This document shows positions 1-12,900 of a stretch of DNA of 64,000 nucleotides, one piece after another. The position numbers and the translations under genes are program-made. This DNA comes from Tetraselmis striata (taxonomy: Eukaryota > Chlorophyta > Chlorodendrophyceae > Chlorodendrales > Chlorodendraceae): the NCBI GenBank assembly GCA_006384855.1, contig VCJN01001372.1, forward strand, positions 160,150 to 224,149. Direction: 5' to 3'. Every line of letters starts with the position of its first letter. Within the stretch, counting starts at the first letter, position 1. The notes under the pieces were generated by a model. It saw only the letters and a program-made list of their open reading frames with translations, did no database searches and was not told the origin of the DNA.

Positions 1-2245
1 GACCCAACTGGACCGAGTGGCACGAGGCTTCCCACTACCACCGGGTCCGTCTTCCTACGACTGGCCCGCAGAGAAACAGCCGCGACCGTTCTACAAACCC
101 AATGGACAGGAGAGGGCACAGCGATCCTCGACCGCCAGGGCCGCCGATGCTCCACCCGCCTGCTCGGAGCGCCGCACTTCGACGACATCGAGCGACCGGT
201 ACACCAGGTGTGGCTTCGCTCCCCCTCCTTCAGAGGCCTCACGGAGGCCGACATGTGGCTGCGCTTGGCACAGGGCCTCCTCCCAGCGTACGACCAACCC
301 CAGTCAAGCGAAGCGGCGACATACTAACAGGCGGCGACACCAGCAGACATCCTGGCACTCGCTGGAGTGAGAGCATGGGCCGAGTACGAGGCCGACACAG
401 ACGCAGACGACGCCGTGATCTGCCCCCCGACCCGCACACTGCTGGCCCTCCTGGAGGTCCGCGAGGTATGGAAAGCCCGCCGCTCAACCGACTCGGTGCG
501 CCTCGAACTCCTTGATCCCGACGCGGCGCGCCTATTACATGATGTGTGCCGCGACGCGGTACTGGCGCTGCCGTTTGGCGACCAGTCGTATGGCCGAGCG
601 GTGATCCAAGCCACCGTTGAAGACAGCGAGGAAAGTGAGGACACACCAACCACCCCGCATCCAGGAGTACTGCCCCCGGCACTATCCAAGCAGTTCTTCC
701 GATGCGCGCTGACGGCCAGAGCGATCTGCATCGGCCCCCCGGCCAACCTGGAGCTGCCGACGGTAGAGCAGCTGGCGGAGGCCATCGCAGCTACCATCAG
801 CCAGCGCATCAACACACCCCAGGGGCTGCACCATGCGCAATGGCTGACGGACACTATGACAACTGATGGTGTCGAGATGCAACATCACCACACCGAGCCG
901 ACACTGTTGCGCGTGGGAGACGACAACCTCTGCGCCATCTCCCTCGGCAAAGAGGACGAGGAGTTCGCGGACACCCTACGCCTGGCAGTGGCCCTCACTT
1001 CCCCCGTCGCCCTGCTGCGGGCGGTACGCCTCCGCACCATAGTCATCGACCTCACGGAATCCGAGTTCGACCCCTCGGAGCTGCTCATGCACCCCTTCAG
1101 CCAGACTATCCGGGAGGCGGGAGAACTGGGAGGCAACACTGGCCACAACCAAATCCGACGCGCGGCGATAGGCACGCGCAAGAAGGCTCGGAAGAACCCC
1201 CCCCCCCCCCCCCCCCAGCGTCCCTCGCCCTACGAACCGAACGACGCCCAGTCTACACCCTCACCCTGCAGCTGACCGCCCACCACCACAGCATCGTCGG
1301 TGGCACCCGCGGTACCGACAGACAAGAACAGCGGCGCAAGACAGTGTCAACAACGTGCGGGAAGATCAAGGCCGCGCCAACTCAGGTACCAGCCGAGGGG
1401 CGCCCCGCGGGCTCTGTCATCGCCAGCCCCACCACCAGCAGGCCCAAACCAACTTACACTACCAGCGACCCCAACAGCCAAGACCGCACCCCATGCCCGA
1501 GACGCCCCCCCCCCCCCCCCCTCCCCCCCTTTGGATTCGAGCACATAACACCGAGGCGCGGAGCGGTCACCGATGCAGTTGCAGCCATCGATCGGCGCCG
1601 AGCAGCAACGGAGCGCGCCCCCGGAGCAGCCCACCCAGACCCTGCACCCACAGCCACAGCCCCAGCGGCAACCGCCATGACCGGCGCGCAGACGGACGAC
1701 GAGGAAGAGCTCGAACTAAAGTACGAGGACAACGACAGCACCATGGAGGTAAACGTCGCCCAGCGTGCAGCAACATGGACACCAGGGCATGGCTGACATC
1801 TCCCTTGATTCCCCCCAACGCTCAACATTGCACCGCACATTCCGCAATGGCACACCCGAGGGCACCTCAGAACGACTGGCAGAGCTCCACCACCTCACCA
1901 CCGCAACCACATAGCTGCTCGCCCATTCCTCTTGCCTTGTAACCCAGCACTAGCGGCCGAACTGGCCAGCCTCACAACGGAATCACACCATCCGCGCAAC
2001 CCACAGCGCCCCTCCATCCAACTGGAACAGCAACCCCGCCAGCCCCTTCCAGCAGGCAAGGTAAGGGCAAGGCAGCCACGTCAGCCAAACACAAGAAGAA
2101 GCAGCCCATGGGCCGTAGCCGCTCGGACGGCGCCACCCGCGACCGCAGCAGGAGCAAGCCGCGCCTCTCTGGCACTCACGCCTCCGACAGCGAATGGGAA
2201 ACGGACGACGAAACAAACCAGACATCTCGCAGCTCTCATCAGTAA
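1..2245 (+). pseudogene. Broken gag-like protein gene, copy 1
   Basis: The first frame is open from the window edge to a stop near 328, then reopens as a 302-residue ORF at 367-1275 that runs into a C homopolymer (1199-1216). The next recognisable piece is an acidic stretch (DDEEELELKYEDND) near 1700, followed in another frame by a basic Ser/Arg/Lys-rich tail (KHKKKQ, RSRSDGATRDRSRSK) and an acidic end, with a TAA at 2243. The order acidic then basic suggests a nucleic-acid-binding Gag-like protein, but no zinc knuckle or catalytic domain was seen and I recognise no family. At least two frame changes break it. Copy 2 keeps the same protein segments, so this was once a coding sequence. Confidence 0.5.
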
Positions 2246-2827
2246 CTGCAATGCGACCTAGAGCAGCAACAACTAAGCCAGTTGACTCAAGAACACCGGC
2301 CACTACTAACCCTGTGCCCGGTGCAGCTCATATGATAACACACCCATGCATGACATCACCACACACACATGACACCCACAGTTGATTAACACAATCCGCC
2401 ACATGCAACACCTACCCAATCACATGTCGGAGGGCATCGAAGCCCCCACCAATCATACTAGCCAACTCAGCGGTGGATAAATACTGAGCAACGCATAGCT
2501 ATTCCGGCCAGCCCCCTTCCCCCATCTCACCTTGGTAGCTGCAGGCGGGACGCTTCGGCTGCCTAAGCTTGCATGCTGAGCTCTGAATGGGATAGGCCTG
2601 ACTTAGGTAGGGATAGCACAGGGGCGCTGCTGTCCTAGCTTCAGCCCAATGGAAGGAGGAGGGGCTTGGGCACACAAGAGGAAGGCCGGTAGCTTGAGCT
2701 GTTATTACACCTAGTGTTCCCTATCATGCATGGTCAGGGATAGCAAGTCCTGAGAACAACTCAGTATGGGCCAGTGGATGCAGCAGACTAGCAATTGTAA
2801 TCACTTTCAATTTCAATTTCAATTTGC
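1..2827 (+). mobile_element. Retroposon-like unit, copy 1 of a tandem pair
   Basis: This 2.7 kb unit is repeated almost in full immediately downstream. Its coding part is followed by a ~560 bp untranslated part and ends in a short TTTCAA microsatellite at about 2808-2827. Copy 2 starts abruptly inside the coding part, directly after that tail. A shared 3' end, a microsatellite tail and a 5'-truncated neighbour are what target-primed (non-LTR type) retrotransposition leaves behind, but no reverse transcriptase is seen in either copy, so the unit may be non-autonomous. The 5' end lies outside the window. Confidence 0.6.
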
Positions 2828-5425
2828 AGACCCAATGGACAGGAAAGGGCAAAGCGATCCTCGACCGCCAGGGCCTTCGCTGCTCCACATGCATGCTCGG
2901 AGCGCCGCACCTCGACGACATCGAGCGACCGGTACACCGGGTGTGGCTCCGCTCCCCGTCGTTCAGGGGCCTTACAGAGGCCGACATGTGGCAACATCTG
3001 GCGGAGGGCCTCCTCCCGGCTTACGACTAACCCCAACCTGGCAAAGCGGCGGTTGACCAATCGGTGGCGACACTAGCAGACAACCTGGCACGCCGGCGTG
3101 ATACGAGTACGAGGCCGAGTACCGACCCAGACGCAGACGACGCCGTATCTACCCACTGACCCGCACCCTATTGGCTCTCCTGGAGGTCCGCGAGGTGTGG
3201 AAGGCCGCCGCTCAACCGACTCGGTGCGACTCGAACTCCTTGATCCCGACGCGGCGCGCCTATTACATGATGTGTGCCGCGACGCGGTACTGGCGCTGCC
3301 GTTTGGCGACCAGATGCAGGGCCGAGCGGTGATCCAGGCCACCGTCGAACACAGTGAAGAACGCGAGGACCCGGCCCCCCCACCCCACACCAAGGAGTGC
3401 TGCCCCCAGCACTGTCCAAGCAATTTTTCCGAAGCGCGCTGGCGGCCAAAGCAATCTGCACCGGCCCCCTGGCCAACCTGGAGTTGCCGACGGTCGAGCA
3501 GCTAGCAGAGGCCATCGCAGCCACCATCAGCCAGCGCATCAATACACTCCCGGAGCTGCAGCACGCCTAGTGGCTGACGGACACCATGATGACTGTCGGC
3601 GTGGAGATGCAGCACTACCACACCGAGCCGAAACTGTTGCGCGTGGGAGACGACAATCTCTGCACAATCTCCCTCGGCAAAGAGGACGAGGAGTTCGCGG
3701 ACACTCTACGCATGGCAGTGGCCCTCACCTCTTCTGCCGCACTACTGCGGGCGGTACTCCTTCGCACCATTGTCATCTACCTCACGGAGTCCGAGTTCGA
3801 TCCCTCGGAATTACTCATACACCCCTTCAGCCAGACTATCCGAGAGGCGGGAGAACTCAGCGGCAACACTGGCCACAACTAGCTCCGACACACAACGATG
3901 GGCATGCGTAAGAAGGCTCGAAAGACCCCTCCGGCATCCCTCGCTCTCCGGTCCGAACGACGCCTAGTCTACACTGTCAGCATGCAGCTGACCGCCCACC
4001 ACCACAGCATCATCGAGGGCACCCGCGCAACTGACTGAACAGAGCAGTGGCGGAAGACAGTCTCGACAGCGTGTGGGAAGACCAAGGCCGCGCCAGCTCA
4101 TGTACCGGACGAGGGGCGACGTGCGGGCACAACGCCATCACCACTACCAGCCGGCCTTGCCCAACTGACACTAACAGCGACTCCAACAGCTCAGGCCGAA
4201 CATCAGATCAACGACACTCCCCCCCAATAAGGGTTCGAGGACATGTTACCGAGACGCGGGGTGGTCGCTAATGCCGTCACAACCATCGACAAGCACCGAA
4301 CAGCTACGGAGCACGCCCCCGGGAGCCCACCCAGCTCTTGCACCTACAGCCACAGCCCCAGCGGCAACTGCCGTGACCGGAGTGCAGGCGGAAGACGAGG
4401 ACGAGCTTGAACTGAACTACGAGGAGAACGACAACAACATGGATGTGGACACCGCCCAGCGCAACGCAGCGGATTCACTAGGTATGGCTGACATTACCCT
4501 TGACTCCCCCCAACGCTCAATAGCGCAACGCACATTCCGCGAAGGCACACTGGAAGGCCCCACATAAGGGCCGGTCGAGCTTCAGCACCTCACCACCGAG
4601 ACCACATAGCTGCTCGCCCAGTCGTCCCCGGCCAGTCAGCCTGCACTCGCGGCCGAACTAGCTCAAAGCGGAGTCACATCGACTGCGTAACCCCCAGCGC
4701 CACTCGATCCGGCTCTAACACCGCCACCCTCGCCAGCCCCTCTCCGCAGTCAAGGGCAAGGCAGTCGCATCTGCCAAGCACAAGAAGCAGCAGCCCGGGG
4801 GTCGTAGCAGCCGCTCAAGCGGCGCCACCCGCAACCGCAGCAAGAGCAAGCCGCGCCTCCCTGGCACTCGCGACTCCGACAACGAATGGGAAACGGACGA
4901 CGAAGCAGCCCAACCATCTGGCAACTCGCATCAGTAACTGCCACGCGAACCACCGCAGCGACAAGCAGGCCAGCTGACTCAAGAACACCGGCCACTACTA
5001 ACCCATGTGACCGGTGCAGCTACTATCATATCATACAATCGTGACAGCACCGCCCGAAACACGGGACATCCCCATCGCTCGATGATTACCACAACCCCGC
5101 CACATACAACAAATACTTACTGCAATGAAGAAGGGCATCGCAGCCCCCACCAATCATACTAGCCAGCTCAGCGGTGGATAAATACTGAGCAACGCATAGC
5201 TAAGATAGGCCTGACTTAGGTAAGGGCAGCAGGGGGGCGCTGCTGTCCTAGCTACAGCCCGCTGGAGAGAGGAGGGGCTTGGACACACAAGAGGACGGCC
5301 GGTAGCTTGAGCTGCAATCACACCTAGTGTTCCCTACCATGGTAAGAGATAGCAAGCCCTAAGAACAACTCAGTTTGAGCCAGTGGACGTAGCAGACTAG
5401 CAATGTAATCAATTTCAATCTCATG
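2828..5425 (+). mobile_element. Retroposon-like unit, copy 2 (5' truncated)
   Basis: It repeats copy 1 from position ~92 onward at high identity, including the untranslated 3' part (copy 1 2461-2800, copy 2 5161-5420) and a short CAATTT-type end at about 5405-5420. The junction with the DIRS-like remains starts right after it. Confidence 0.6.
2836..4937 (+). pseudogene. Broken gag-like protein gene, copy 2
   Basis: It starts with the segment WTGKGKAILDRQG and stops at 3028-3030, where copy 1 reads on. Protein homologous to copy 1 reappears at 3098-3360 and 3586-3882, the acidic segment at 4271-4567, and the basic Ser/Arg tail up to a TAA at 4935. Stops and frameshifts separate the pieces. 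Many differences from copy 1 are silent or conservative, so the family was under protein-level constraint before both copies decayed. Function unknown; a structural Gag-like role is a guess from composition. Confidence 0.5.
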
Positions 5426-5539
5426 ACATGGCTGACCTCCCGCCCACCCGAGAAGATGCACGAGCTGCGCCGCATGTGATGCCTGATTGACACGCATGGC
5501 CTCCACCCGCGCGCGGTAGATCCGGTTTACGACCCATGC

Positions 5540-6327
5540 GAACGTCCGGGCGGACCGGCTCAGCGACGATTGGCAGCTCGACCCGGAGATGTTCGCGGAG
5601 CTGGACTCGCGGTTTGGGCCGCACTCGATCGACCGTTTGGTGTCGGCCCTCAACACTGTGCTGCCCCGCTACAATGCTTGTTAGCTGGACCCGACGTGCG
5701 GTGCGGTGGACGCCCTGCACCTGTACGACGGCGCACGGCGCCGGGAGGACATCTGGTACAACCCACCCAAGTCCATGCTGTCCACCATGGACTACCAAGC
5801 AAGTCCATCAAGCTACGGCAGAGCGGGGCCGCGACTACCGTGGTCGTCCCCCGCCGGCAGGGCAAGGCGTGGCACAACGCACTCGCCAAGTTGGCGGAGG
5901 AGGAGCCCGTCATGGAGCCGCGTGCAAGATTGTTTGTTTCGGGGCGTCGGGCGGGGATTGGTATGGTCGGCAGACCTCAGTGGCTTGTTGATAGTGTCTT
6001 CCGCGTTCCCTTTCGGGGTGGGTGTACGATGGTGCCATCAGTGCCATCCTGGCGCTGCACCCCAGTAGTGTTGGCGCAAATCGTCAGCCGGCGGTACACT
6101 CGCTGCACGCGCCCCCCCAACCAACGCATTAATTACATGGAGGAGGTCGCGGGTGTGCGAACCCGTGGGCGGACTCCATGCGGCCCTGCATATGGCGCAG
6201 GTGTTGGAGTCTGATGCCATGGGCGCACAAACCCTGTAGTTGCTGAGTGCCGCGGCCTGGGCCCCTTCCACGGCGGACACCATGGCAGTAAGATTCGGCG
6301 CTACTTCCAGTTTTGCGAGGACGAGCG

Positions 6328-6359
<32 letters not shown>

Positions 6360-7330
6360 CATGGCGGTTGGCGACCCAGCTACGATGGCGCGCTACGTAG
6401 TCACTTATTGGCCGGAGGACCTCGGCACGATCAATGCCCCCAGCCTACATGCCTACCTCTACGATGTCGACAACTTCTTAGAGGATCACGGCTTGCCAAC
6501 GATGGCGCTCCGTCCGCTGGTGGCTAAGGTCCGCAATGGCCTTGAGGCATCACATATGTCGCTGCTCCCCACGCTGCGTGGGGTGTTCCTATCGGCGCTG
6601 ATCGATGGTGTTCAAGGCCCTCACCCGCCTAGCCCAAGCTATGCGGCGGTAGCATGGACATGTGTGGAGTCCGGCAGACGACGTGTTACCACGTGTTCGC
6701 CTATTCCGAGCGGCGATTGCGGTCGTCGCTCTCTCCTTGTTTTTTCTGCCGCGGCGGGGTCGGGGTTGAGTGCAAGTCTGGTCGCGCGGACCAGCGAAAT
6801 CCCCCATATAACACCGGACACATAAGGGAAAACGCGGTACCCCGGCTAACGGTAAACTACTGTGTCAAATCCCGGATGCGACGCTGCCGGGGGTAACCAG
6901 CCTGATGCGCTACTTCGACAGCGCCCGTAGCACGTTCGCTGGCGGATGGCTGCCGGTCGCACGTTCGCCATCGACCGCCATACATGAGCCCGCAGCGAAT
7001 AAGTGGACAGCGGACACGTTGTCAAGGTGGCTACCGCTCGTACTAGCGACAATCGACGAGCAGCCCCCGGCGGGATTTGCCCTGACGTCGCACGCTTTGC
7101 GGAAGGGTGCGGCGACCGCCGCCTACATCATCGGCGTGATGATGCAGAAAATCAGGCATTTCGGCGGCTGGAGCGACTACGACTCACTCCAACGTCGTGT
7201 TGGACTACATCGACCCTACGGCGCTGCCGTGTCCGGCAGCATGGCACTTCGTCGGTCGGCTCGCGCCGTGCGGTGGCCAGCCGGCGCTCGTGCCGCACGA
7301 ACTGGCGACCTAATGGCAAAATTGTAGGCC
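5540..7330 (+). pseudogene. DIRS-like RNase H linker and tyrosine recombinase remnant
   Basis: At 5540-5790 lies a linker typical of retroelement RNase H C termini (RADRLSDDWQLDPEMF, then a GPHSIDR motif and NPP), followed by a hydrophobic VVVP block. The recombinase part covers 6370-7300: an N-terminal core-binding-like helical segment (6370-6640), then the catalytic H-x-x-R signature as SHALRKGAA near 7090, followed by FGGW. A frameshift near 7188 moves the conserved segment VVLDYIDP to another frame. A run of C (6331-6358) and other frame changes also break it. The closest relative in the window is the minus-strand recombinase at 21.9-23.5 kb. The reverse transcriptase expected between Gag and this part is absent. 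Confidence 0.7.
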
Positions 7331-7359
7331 CATGCTTCTTAATTGATATTTAGAGAGGT

Positions 7360-7560
7360 TTGAATTGCACTGGGACTTGGTATTGTCCAGTCATCCGCGC
7401 GGAGAAATGCCGGACGTTTCAACTACCAGCGCACGCGGTCCGCGGGCAACGACGCGCGGGTCCCAGCCCCTATATGACGCTCCGGTCCCATCAGGGGCGC
7501 TCACCTTCTGCTTTTACGCGAATTCATCGCTCACGCAACCCATCAACCCACCCCGTACAC
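7360..7560 (+). repeat. Inverted terminal repeat, left arm
   Basis: This ~190 bp stretch matches the reverse complement of 9740-9937 at about 85 percent by eye, including the shared core GACGCTCCGGTCCCA. It follows the recombinase pseudogene directly, as the right-hand ITR of a DIRS element would. Confidence 0.8.
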
Positions 7561-8219
7561 TACGCATTACTGAGGCATGCGCCCCACGGCCAAACATTGT
7601 AATAAAGTTGTGACATTTTTTGGCAATATGTTATTTACCTGCTGTTTAAATGAAGATGTTTGTGCTACCACTAGTTGGGGTTTCCTTCCCGCATGGCGAC
7701 CGCGGCATGCGTTCACATGTGTACGCGCTACAAATGTGGCACGCATGCAATGCTCGCAGCTATAACATCGTACTCAAAAGCACGGTAGTCCGCGTACTTA
7801 ACACACCCGAATTGCGCGTGTGAAGACCGACCCGCCGTCCTCCGACCGCCGGTACCGTCTTCTCGGGTGCGACTAGCCGACTTTTGCCGTATGTTGACAG
7901 CTAACCTTACAATCGCAGCTTCGAAAGGTCGCGCTAAAACACCGCGCCCTCTTCTCAACAAGCCCCCCTTTTAACCGCGCCTGATGCGCGGGTTGGTGGT
8001 ACCGGTGGCCCCTATATATGCGTGGCCTCGCAATGGCACGCTCTACCATGGCGCCGACTGCTCGGCGCCTTGGCCTAGCTCGCCGATTCAAACAACTACC
8101 TCGGGACTAACAACGATTCCGTGTCCGGCCGCGGTGGCCGACTCGACTACCATGAGCAAAGAGCTGCTCCCTCCGGTCGGTTAATTTTGCCGCGGCGCGC
8201 GACGAGCACGCGGCCTAGG

Positions 8220-9480
8220 GCGACCGGCGGCTACATGCTTTCCATGGACCTACATGACAGCTTCAACACCGTCGTCATCGCTCCCTAAGACCGAGACTAT
8301 TTCACCGTCAACTACCGAGGCAAGCTCTACTGGCTGGCGGGGCTCCCCATGGGGTGGAGTATGAGCCCCTACTATACTTTTGCTCGCTCACTGCGGCGTT
8401 CAACCGCCATCTGCGACGCCCCGACTTCGGAGTGACCTCCCAAGTAGGAGTACGCCGTGCAAAGATGAGCATAGGGCAACATCAAACGGTGCGCAACCAC
8501 TACTGCCGTGGCTGCCGCATGCTCCCCTACATGGACGATTTCATGTTCTTTGCGTCCAGCCGAGCCCAGTAAGGCTACACTGTGCACGACCGCCTCACCT
8601 CTCTGCTCGGACGGCTCGGTCTCAGCCGACACCCCGCCGACAAGGACTATTGCTTGGGAGCCGGTACACGGGCTGGGGCACCTGGGTCTGGAGATCGACT
8701 CACGGAGCGGTGCGATTCGAGCTCCCCTTCGGAAACTCGATTCACTCGCTGCTACGGCCCTCGGCCTCATCCGCCAGGCTTAGCGAGACATGCCATGGCT
8801 GCTTGTGCGAGAGCTCACGTCCCTGTCAGGACGCGCTCAATTCTTATTTCTCGCCATCAAGCCGGCGCGGTTCTACCTGCGCAAGCTGCATGATGGGCTC
8901 CGCACAAATGACTCGTGGAACGGGCGCGTCAAGACGACGCGCTAGCTCCAATGCGACCTTGAGTGGTAAGTGGCGGTCCCAAACAACGCGATGACCGTCG
9001 TAGAGACGTTGCAAGGGTTTCACTGGTGCCAGTCCTGTCCCGGGGGTGAAAAAAAAACGCAATGACCGCTCCATCTAGAAGCCCGTGGAGACGGCCTTAC
9101 TACTTGCATGTCGACAACTCCATCCGGCTATGGGTGGGGCGCCGTCCTCAACGAAACGAATCCACCGAGGCGCGAGGGCTCTGGTACGACGGTGACCGCG
9201 AGCTGCACATCACCTACAAGGAGCTCAAGGCTGTCCGGTACGCCGTGCTCACATTCCTCTCGGAGCTGCGAGGTCGACATGTGTTGCTCCACGAGGATAA
9301 CATGGGTGTGGCCAACTTCCTCGCCAACCTCACCTCCTGCTCTTCTCTGCTCATGACGGAGCTGGGAAAACTGTGGTTCATCCTTGACTCCAATGACATC
9401 TTCATCCGTGCGCGCTACATCAAGACCAAGCACGGCGAACATCTGGGCTGACCGGCTCAGCAGTGAAATTGAACACGATG
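8220..9480 (+). pseudogene. DIRS-like reverse transcriptase and RNase H remnant
   Basis: The RT part reads GYMLSMDLHDSF, then a YWLAGLPMGWSMSP segment and the catalytic YMDD box within LPYMDDFMFF near 8528-8555. The RNase H part starts near 9100 with HVD and continues as an open frame at 9062-9451 (129 residues) holding the ELKAVRYAV and HEDNMGVANF motifs, ending in a WADRLS linker near 9449. At least two frameshifts and a stop lie between the RT and RNase H parts. The arrangement RT, RNase H, then linker to a tyrosine recombinase is that of DIRS/PAT/Ngaro elements. The piece sits between the two ITR arms at 7.36 and 9.94 kb. Confidence 0.8.
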
Positions 9481-9739
9481 ACCGGGGGGGGCGAGAGCGG
9501 GAGTCTAGCTCGTCGAGCCTCGATGCTAGTCGCTGGAGCATGTTGGCAGTAAAATCGGGGATAGCGACCGGGCGGCGTGGCGGTCGTCACTACTCGGCTC
9601 TTCGCATGCGTCTTCGTACCGGTCGTTAGGCAACTTCGGTTGCTTGGGGCGCCATCGTGCCCTAGTTGCGACGTGGGTCTTGGTGAGCTTCGAATGTCGG
9701 CGAATGTCGTGAGAGGGTTGTAGAGGTCGGACCTTGCAA

Positions 9740-9937
9740 GACCACGGGAGTCCCGATGCGTTGGGTGAGGGACGATCTCGTGCAAAAGCAGAAGGTGAGC
9801 GCCCCGGGTGGGACCGGAGCGTCATACATGGGCTTGGACCCGCGCGTCGCTGCCCGCGGGCCGCGTGCGCTGGTAGCTGAAACGTCCGGCGTTACTCCGC
9901 GCGGAATGGACAGTACTAAGTCCCGGTGAAATTCCAA
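9740..9937 (-). repeat. Inverted terminal repeat, right arm
   Basis: This is the inverted partner of 7360-7560. The two arms enclose a 2.2 kb interval with only the RT/RNase H remnant, so this may be an internally deleted DIRS element or two elements back to back. Confidence 0.8.
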
Positions 9938-12900
9938 CCTCTATAAGGAATTTAAGGTATAAACCGGTATCAATTTGATGATTTTACTCATCATCGCGCG
10001 TACTAGTACTCCGACCACGACGGGGGGAAATATTCCCGTGTTAATATACGCGACGACCACCACATTTCATCCGCCGTTGCCGGAACATCCTAAGGCGTTC
10101 CTCACTAGGGACTACCACCCTAAAACCCCCACCCCTGCCTGTCTCTTCCGACCCATAGCTTGAGTCCGTACTTGGCCGAGGCAGCTTTTCCTTTTCCGCC
10201 CGCCAGTACGATCACTTTCTCACTGAACGAACGACGCTCGTGGGTCAGCCCGCTACGCCGCGGCGGTGCGTGAGGCGCGGGAGCGCCTTCATGATGCTAA
10301 TGTTGGCCACATTTGCGAGGCACACGTGCGCGCGATGGAACGCCAGGCGTCGATGCGGAGGCTGCGTCGGGCTCGCATAAGCTAAAAGGAGCTGACAACG
10401 TTCCTCTGGAAAGTTTACTTCCTTATGAATCACTAAATTTAATGTTGGACTATGCCACTAACTCTCGGTTGCAGAATGAGGTGGGCACTCATCGCCTTAG
10501 CATTTGCATGGAACGGCGGATATATTGTTATTCGGCCAACTCGACATGTCGTCGGGCATGTTGTCGGTTGCCAGAGTCCCCAACGCGAAGACGGCCATGA
10601 CTCCGCAGGAACTGCGGGAGGTCGCTGCCCGGTAACTCGTCTTTATGCCTAGTCTTCCGTTCATGACCCTAGTGGTTGGTAGCCATATCGCTCTCTCGAG
10701 TTAGCACTACCACCCCGCCATTATTGTCGACCTCTATGGCGAGTGAGCGACGTGCTTATGCACCTCCCGGCACAATAACTGGCTATAGCATGTACACCTT
10801 TCGCGATCACTATATATGCTCACCTTATGGGCATCCCCGTAGGCCGAGAAGTCTACGACTTGTTACAGTCTCATGCAGTGCCTCTTGGCAACAATATTCC
10901 CATGCATGGATTATACCAAAGGAGCTAGACGCAGAACTCTCCCTCCCGGCGTTCAACGTCGTGACCGGGAGCTGTGACTCCCGGAGCTTGAAGCCCACGC
11001 TCCTGAAGTTCAAGACATGCGGAACCGGGTCAAGTACATCGCAGTGCCATGCGCATGGGCCAGCACGGCCGGTTTGGGCGCACCATGTTGGGCGATTTGC
11101 AGCGGGGCGTACGTGTTGGCAGTGCGGGATGCGGCGTGGCGGCACAACACGCAGCCGGGACCACATACCCCACGTCAAGACAGCATGAACCTGTCGGAGT
11201 ACCACACCGTGGGCTGACGGCCACGAGCATGGTCCCTGGCGCAGTGGGTGAGGTGAGTAGGAGAATAATGCCCCGCACAGTGCGCGCTATCGCACGCTTG
11301 GCCAGGTATCGGGGCGCCCTAGGCTCTCATCGTGGGGCACTACTCGGTGATGAACCACCCGGGCTCACCGGAGCCCTTACTGTTCGCTGGAGATTTCATC
11401 ATGGTGCTGAGCTTGGTGGCAACTCGATATCCTGCGTGCTCGCTGCCTCATCAGAGGGCGCAGATTCGCCCGTCATCCCGTTGCCGAAGCCACACAATGC
11501 CGCCAAGGATCATCCTCGCAGAGACGTGCACGCATGGTCCGGACTCTCATCCGGGCGCACATCACTCACCAGTCCCGCCTCGTGCGGGTTGCGGGCCGCG
11601 TTTAAGCGGCTTGTGTTGATCTCCTAGTACTGCGCTCAGCGCCCTCGGAGTGATCTTCGTGGTGCAGATCCGCCAGATCCGCATCCGCATTGAAGACGAC
11701 CCGACATCACCGGGAGCATTCCAACTGTGCTCTGATCCCCGCCCGACCAATCCCCAGAAAACCGCCCGGGGCAAGCGGGCCCGCCGTCGAGCGTGGCTGC
11801 ATGGCCGACCAGGCGGCAACAAAGATCCCTCGAAGCCGGCGATAGCCCTCAGCATCACCGGCAGCCGCGCCAAAGCCCGCAGAGGCCGCAGCCCTACTCC
11901 CAAAGTAACCCGCCGCGGGACAGGACCCGCGGGCCGGAGGCTAGAAAAGTTTGAACAACAGCCAGTCACGATGCCGAGGGCTCAGACCCACGGCGCCGCC
12001 GTGCCCCAGCGAACATCAGCGACTAGGACGTCTCGCTGAAGGCATGCCTCCGCGAGCAACTCATGCAAGACATCGCAGCACAAATGGACCGCAGGTTCCC
12101 CGTTGAGGCGCATCCGCCTCTCCATCAAACTTACCGCCCTGGTCACCGGCGGACCGCTGCACCCGCTCCCTTTCCACGGAGACGGGCGCCCATGACGAAC
12201 ATGTGGAGCCCCCTCCTCCACGACATCGACGTGGAAGCCGAGCTCCACTTCGACATGGAGGAGGCGACGGACGAGGCCTAGCACCCGCCCCCATCCCGCG
12301 CCTACATGGCTCACCGCACCTACCTGTGCACGTAGCGGTGGCGCGCTTGCAGCGGCCCATACGGACAGTTGACACTCTCTGTATGGCGCGCGATACGTAC
12401 GTCGGTATTATTTGAAACCAAAGCGTGGTAGTGAATGTTGCTTTCATCGGAGATACAAACGCCCGATTTCCAAAAGCGTATAGTTGAAATAAAACGCATC
12501 ATGCCATGCGTATACTACATGCACTAGTGTACGACTTGCCAAGAATGTTGACACATAGTGATGAGCATGTCTGCCTTCCATATCGCGCGTTATGTCGCAT
12601 ACGGCCCGTGCCAGCTGGCCAATACCCCCACACTGTGTGCCGAGAGGAAGCATATGAGAGGCTGCTATCTTCTTGTTGCTATCTCCGGCACCATATGCGA
12701 GGAAAACGACCTCCTTCCTATCAAAATATTGGCGTTTAATGCATTCCAAACCGATGATTACAAACCTGCTGTTCTATAATCCATGCAGTTGTTTTGATGT
12801 CGCCACGCAACATGTGCTGTGTGCACGCCACATGCTGCACAATATGGATTGCCACAGCACACCATGCTCACCTGGTGTCACGGATTTACCGCCAATGGCT

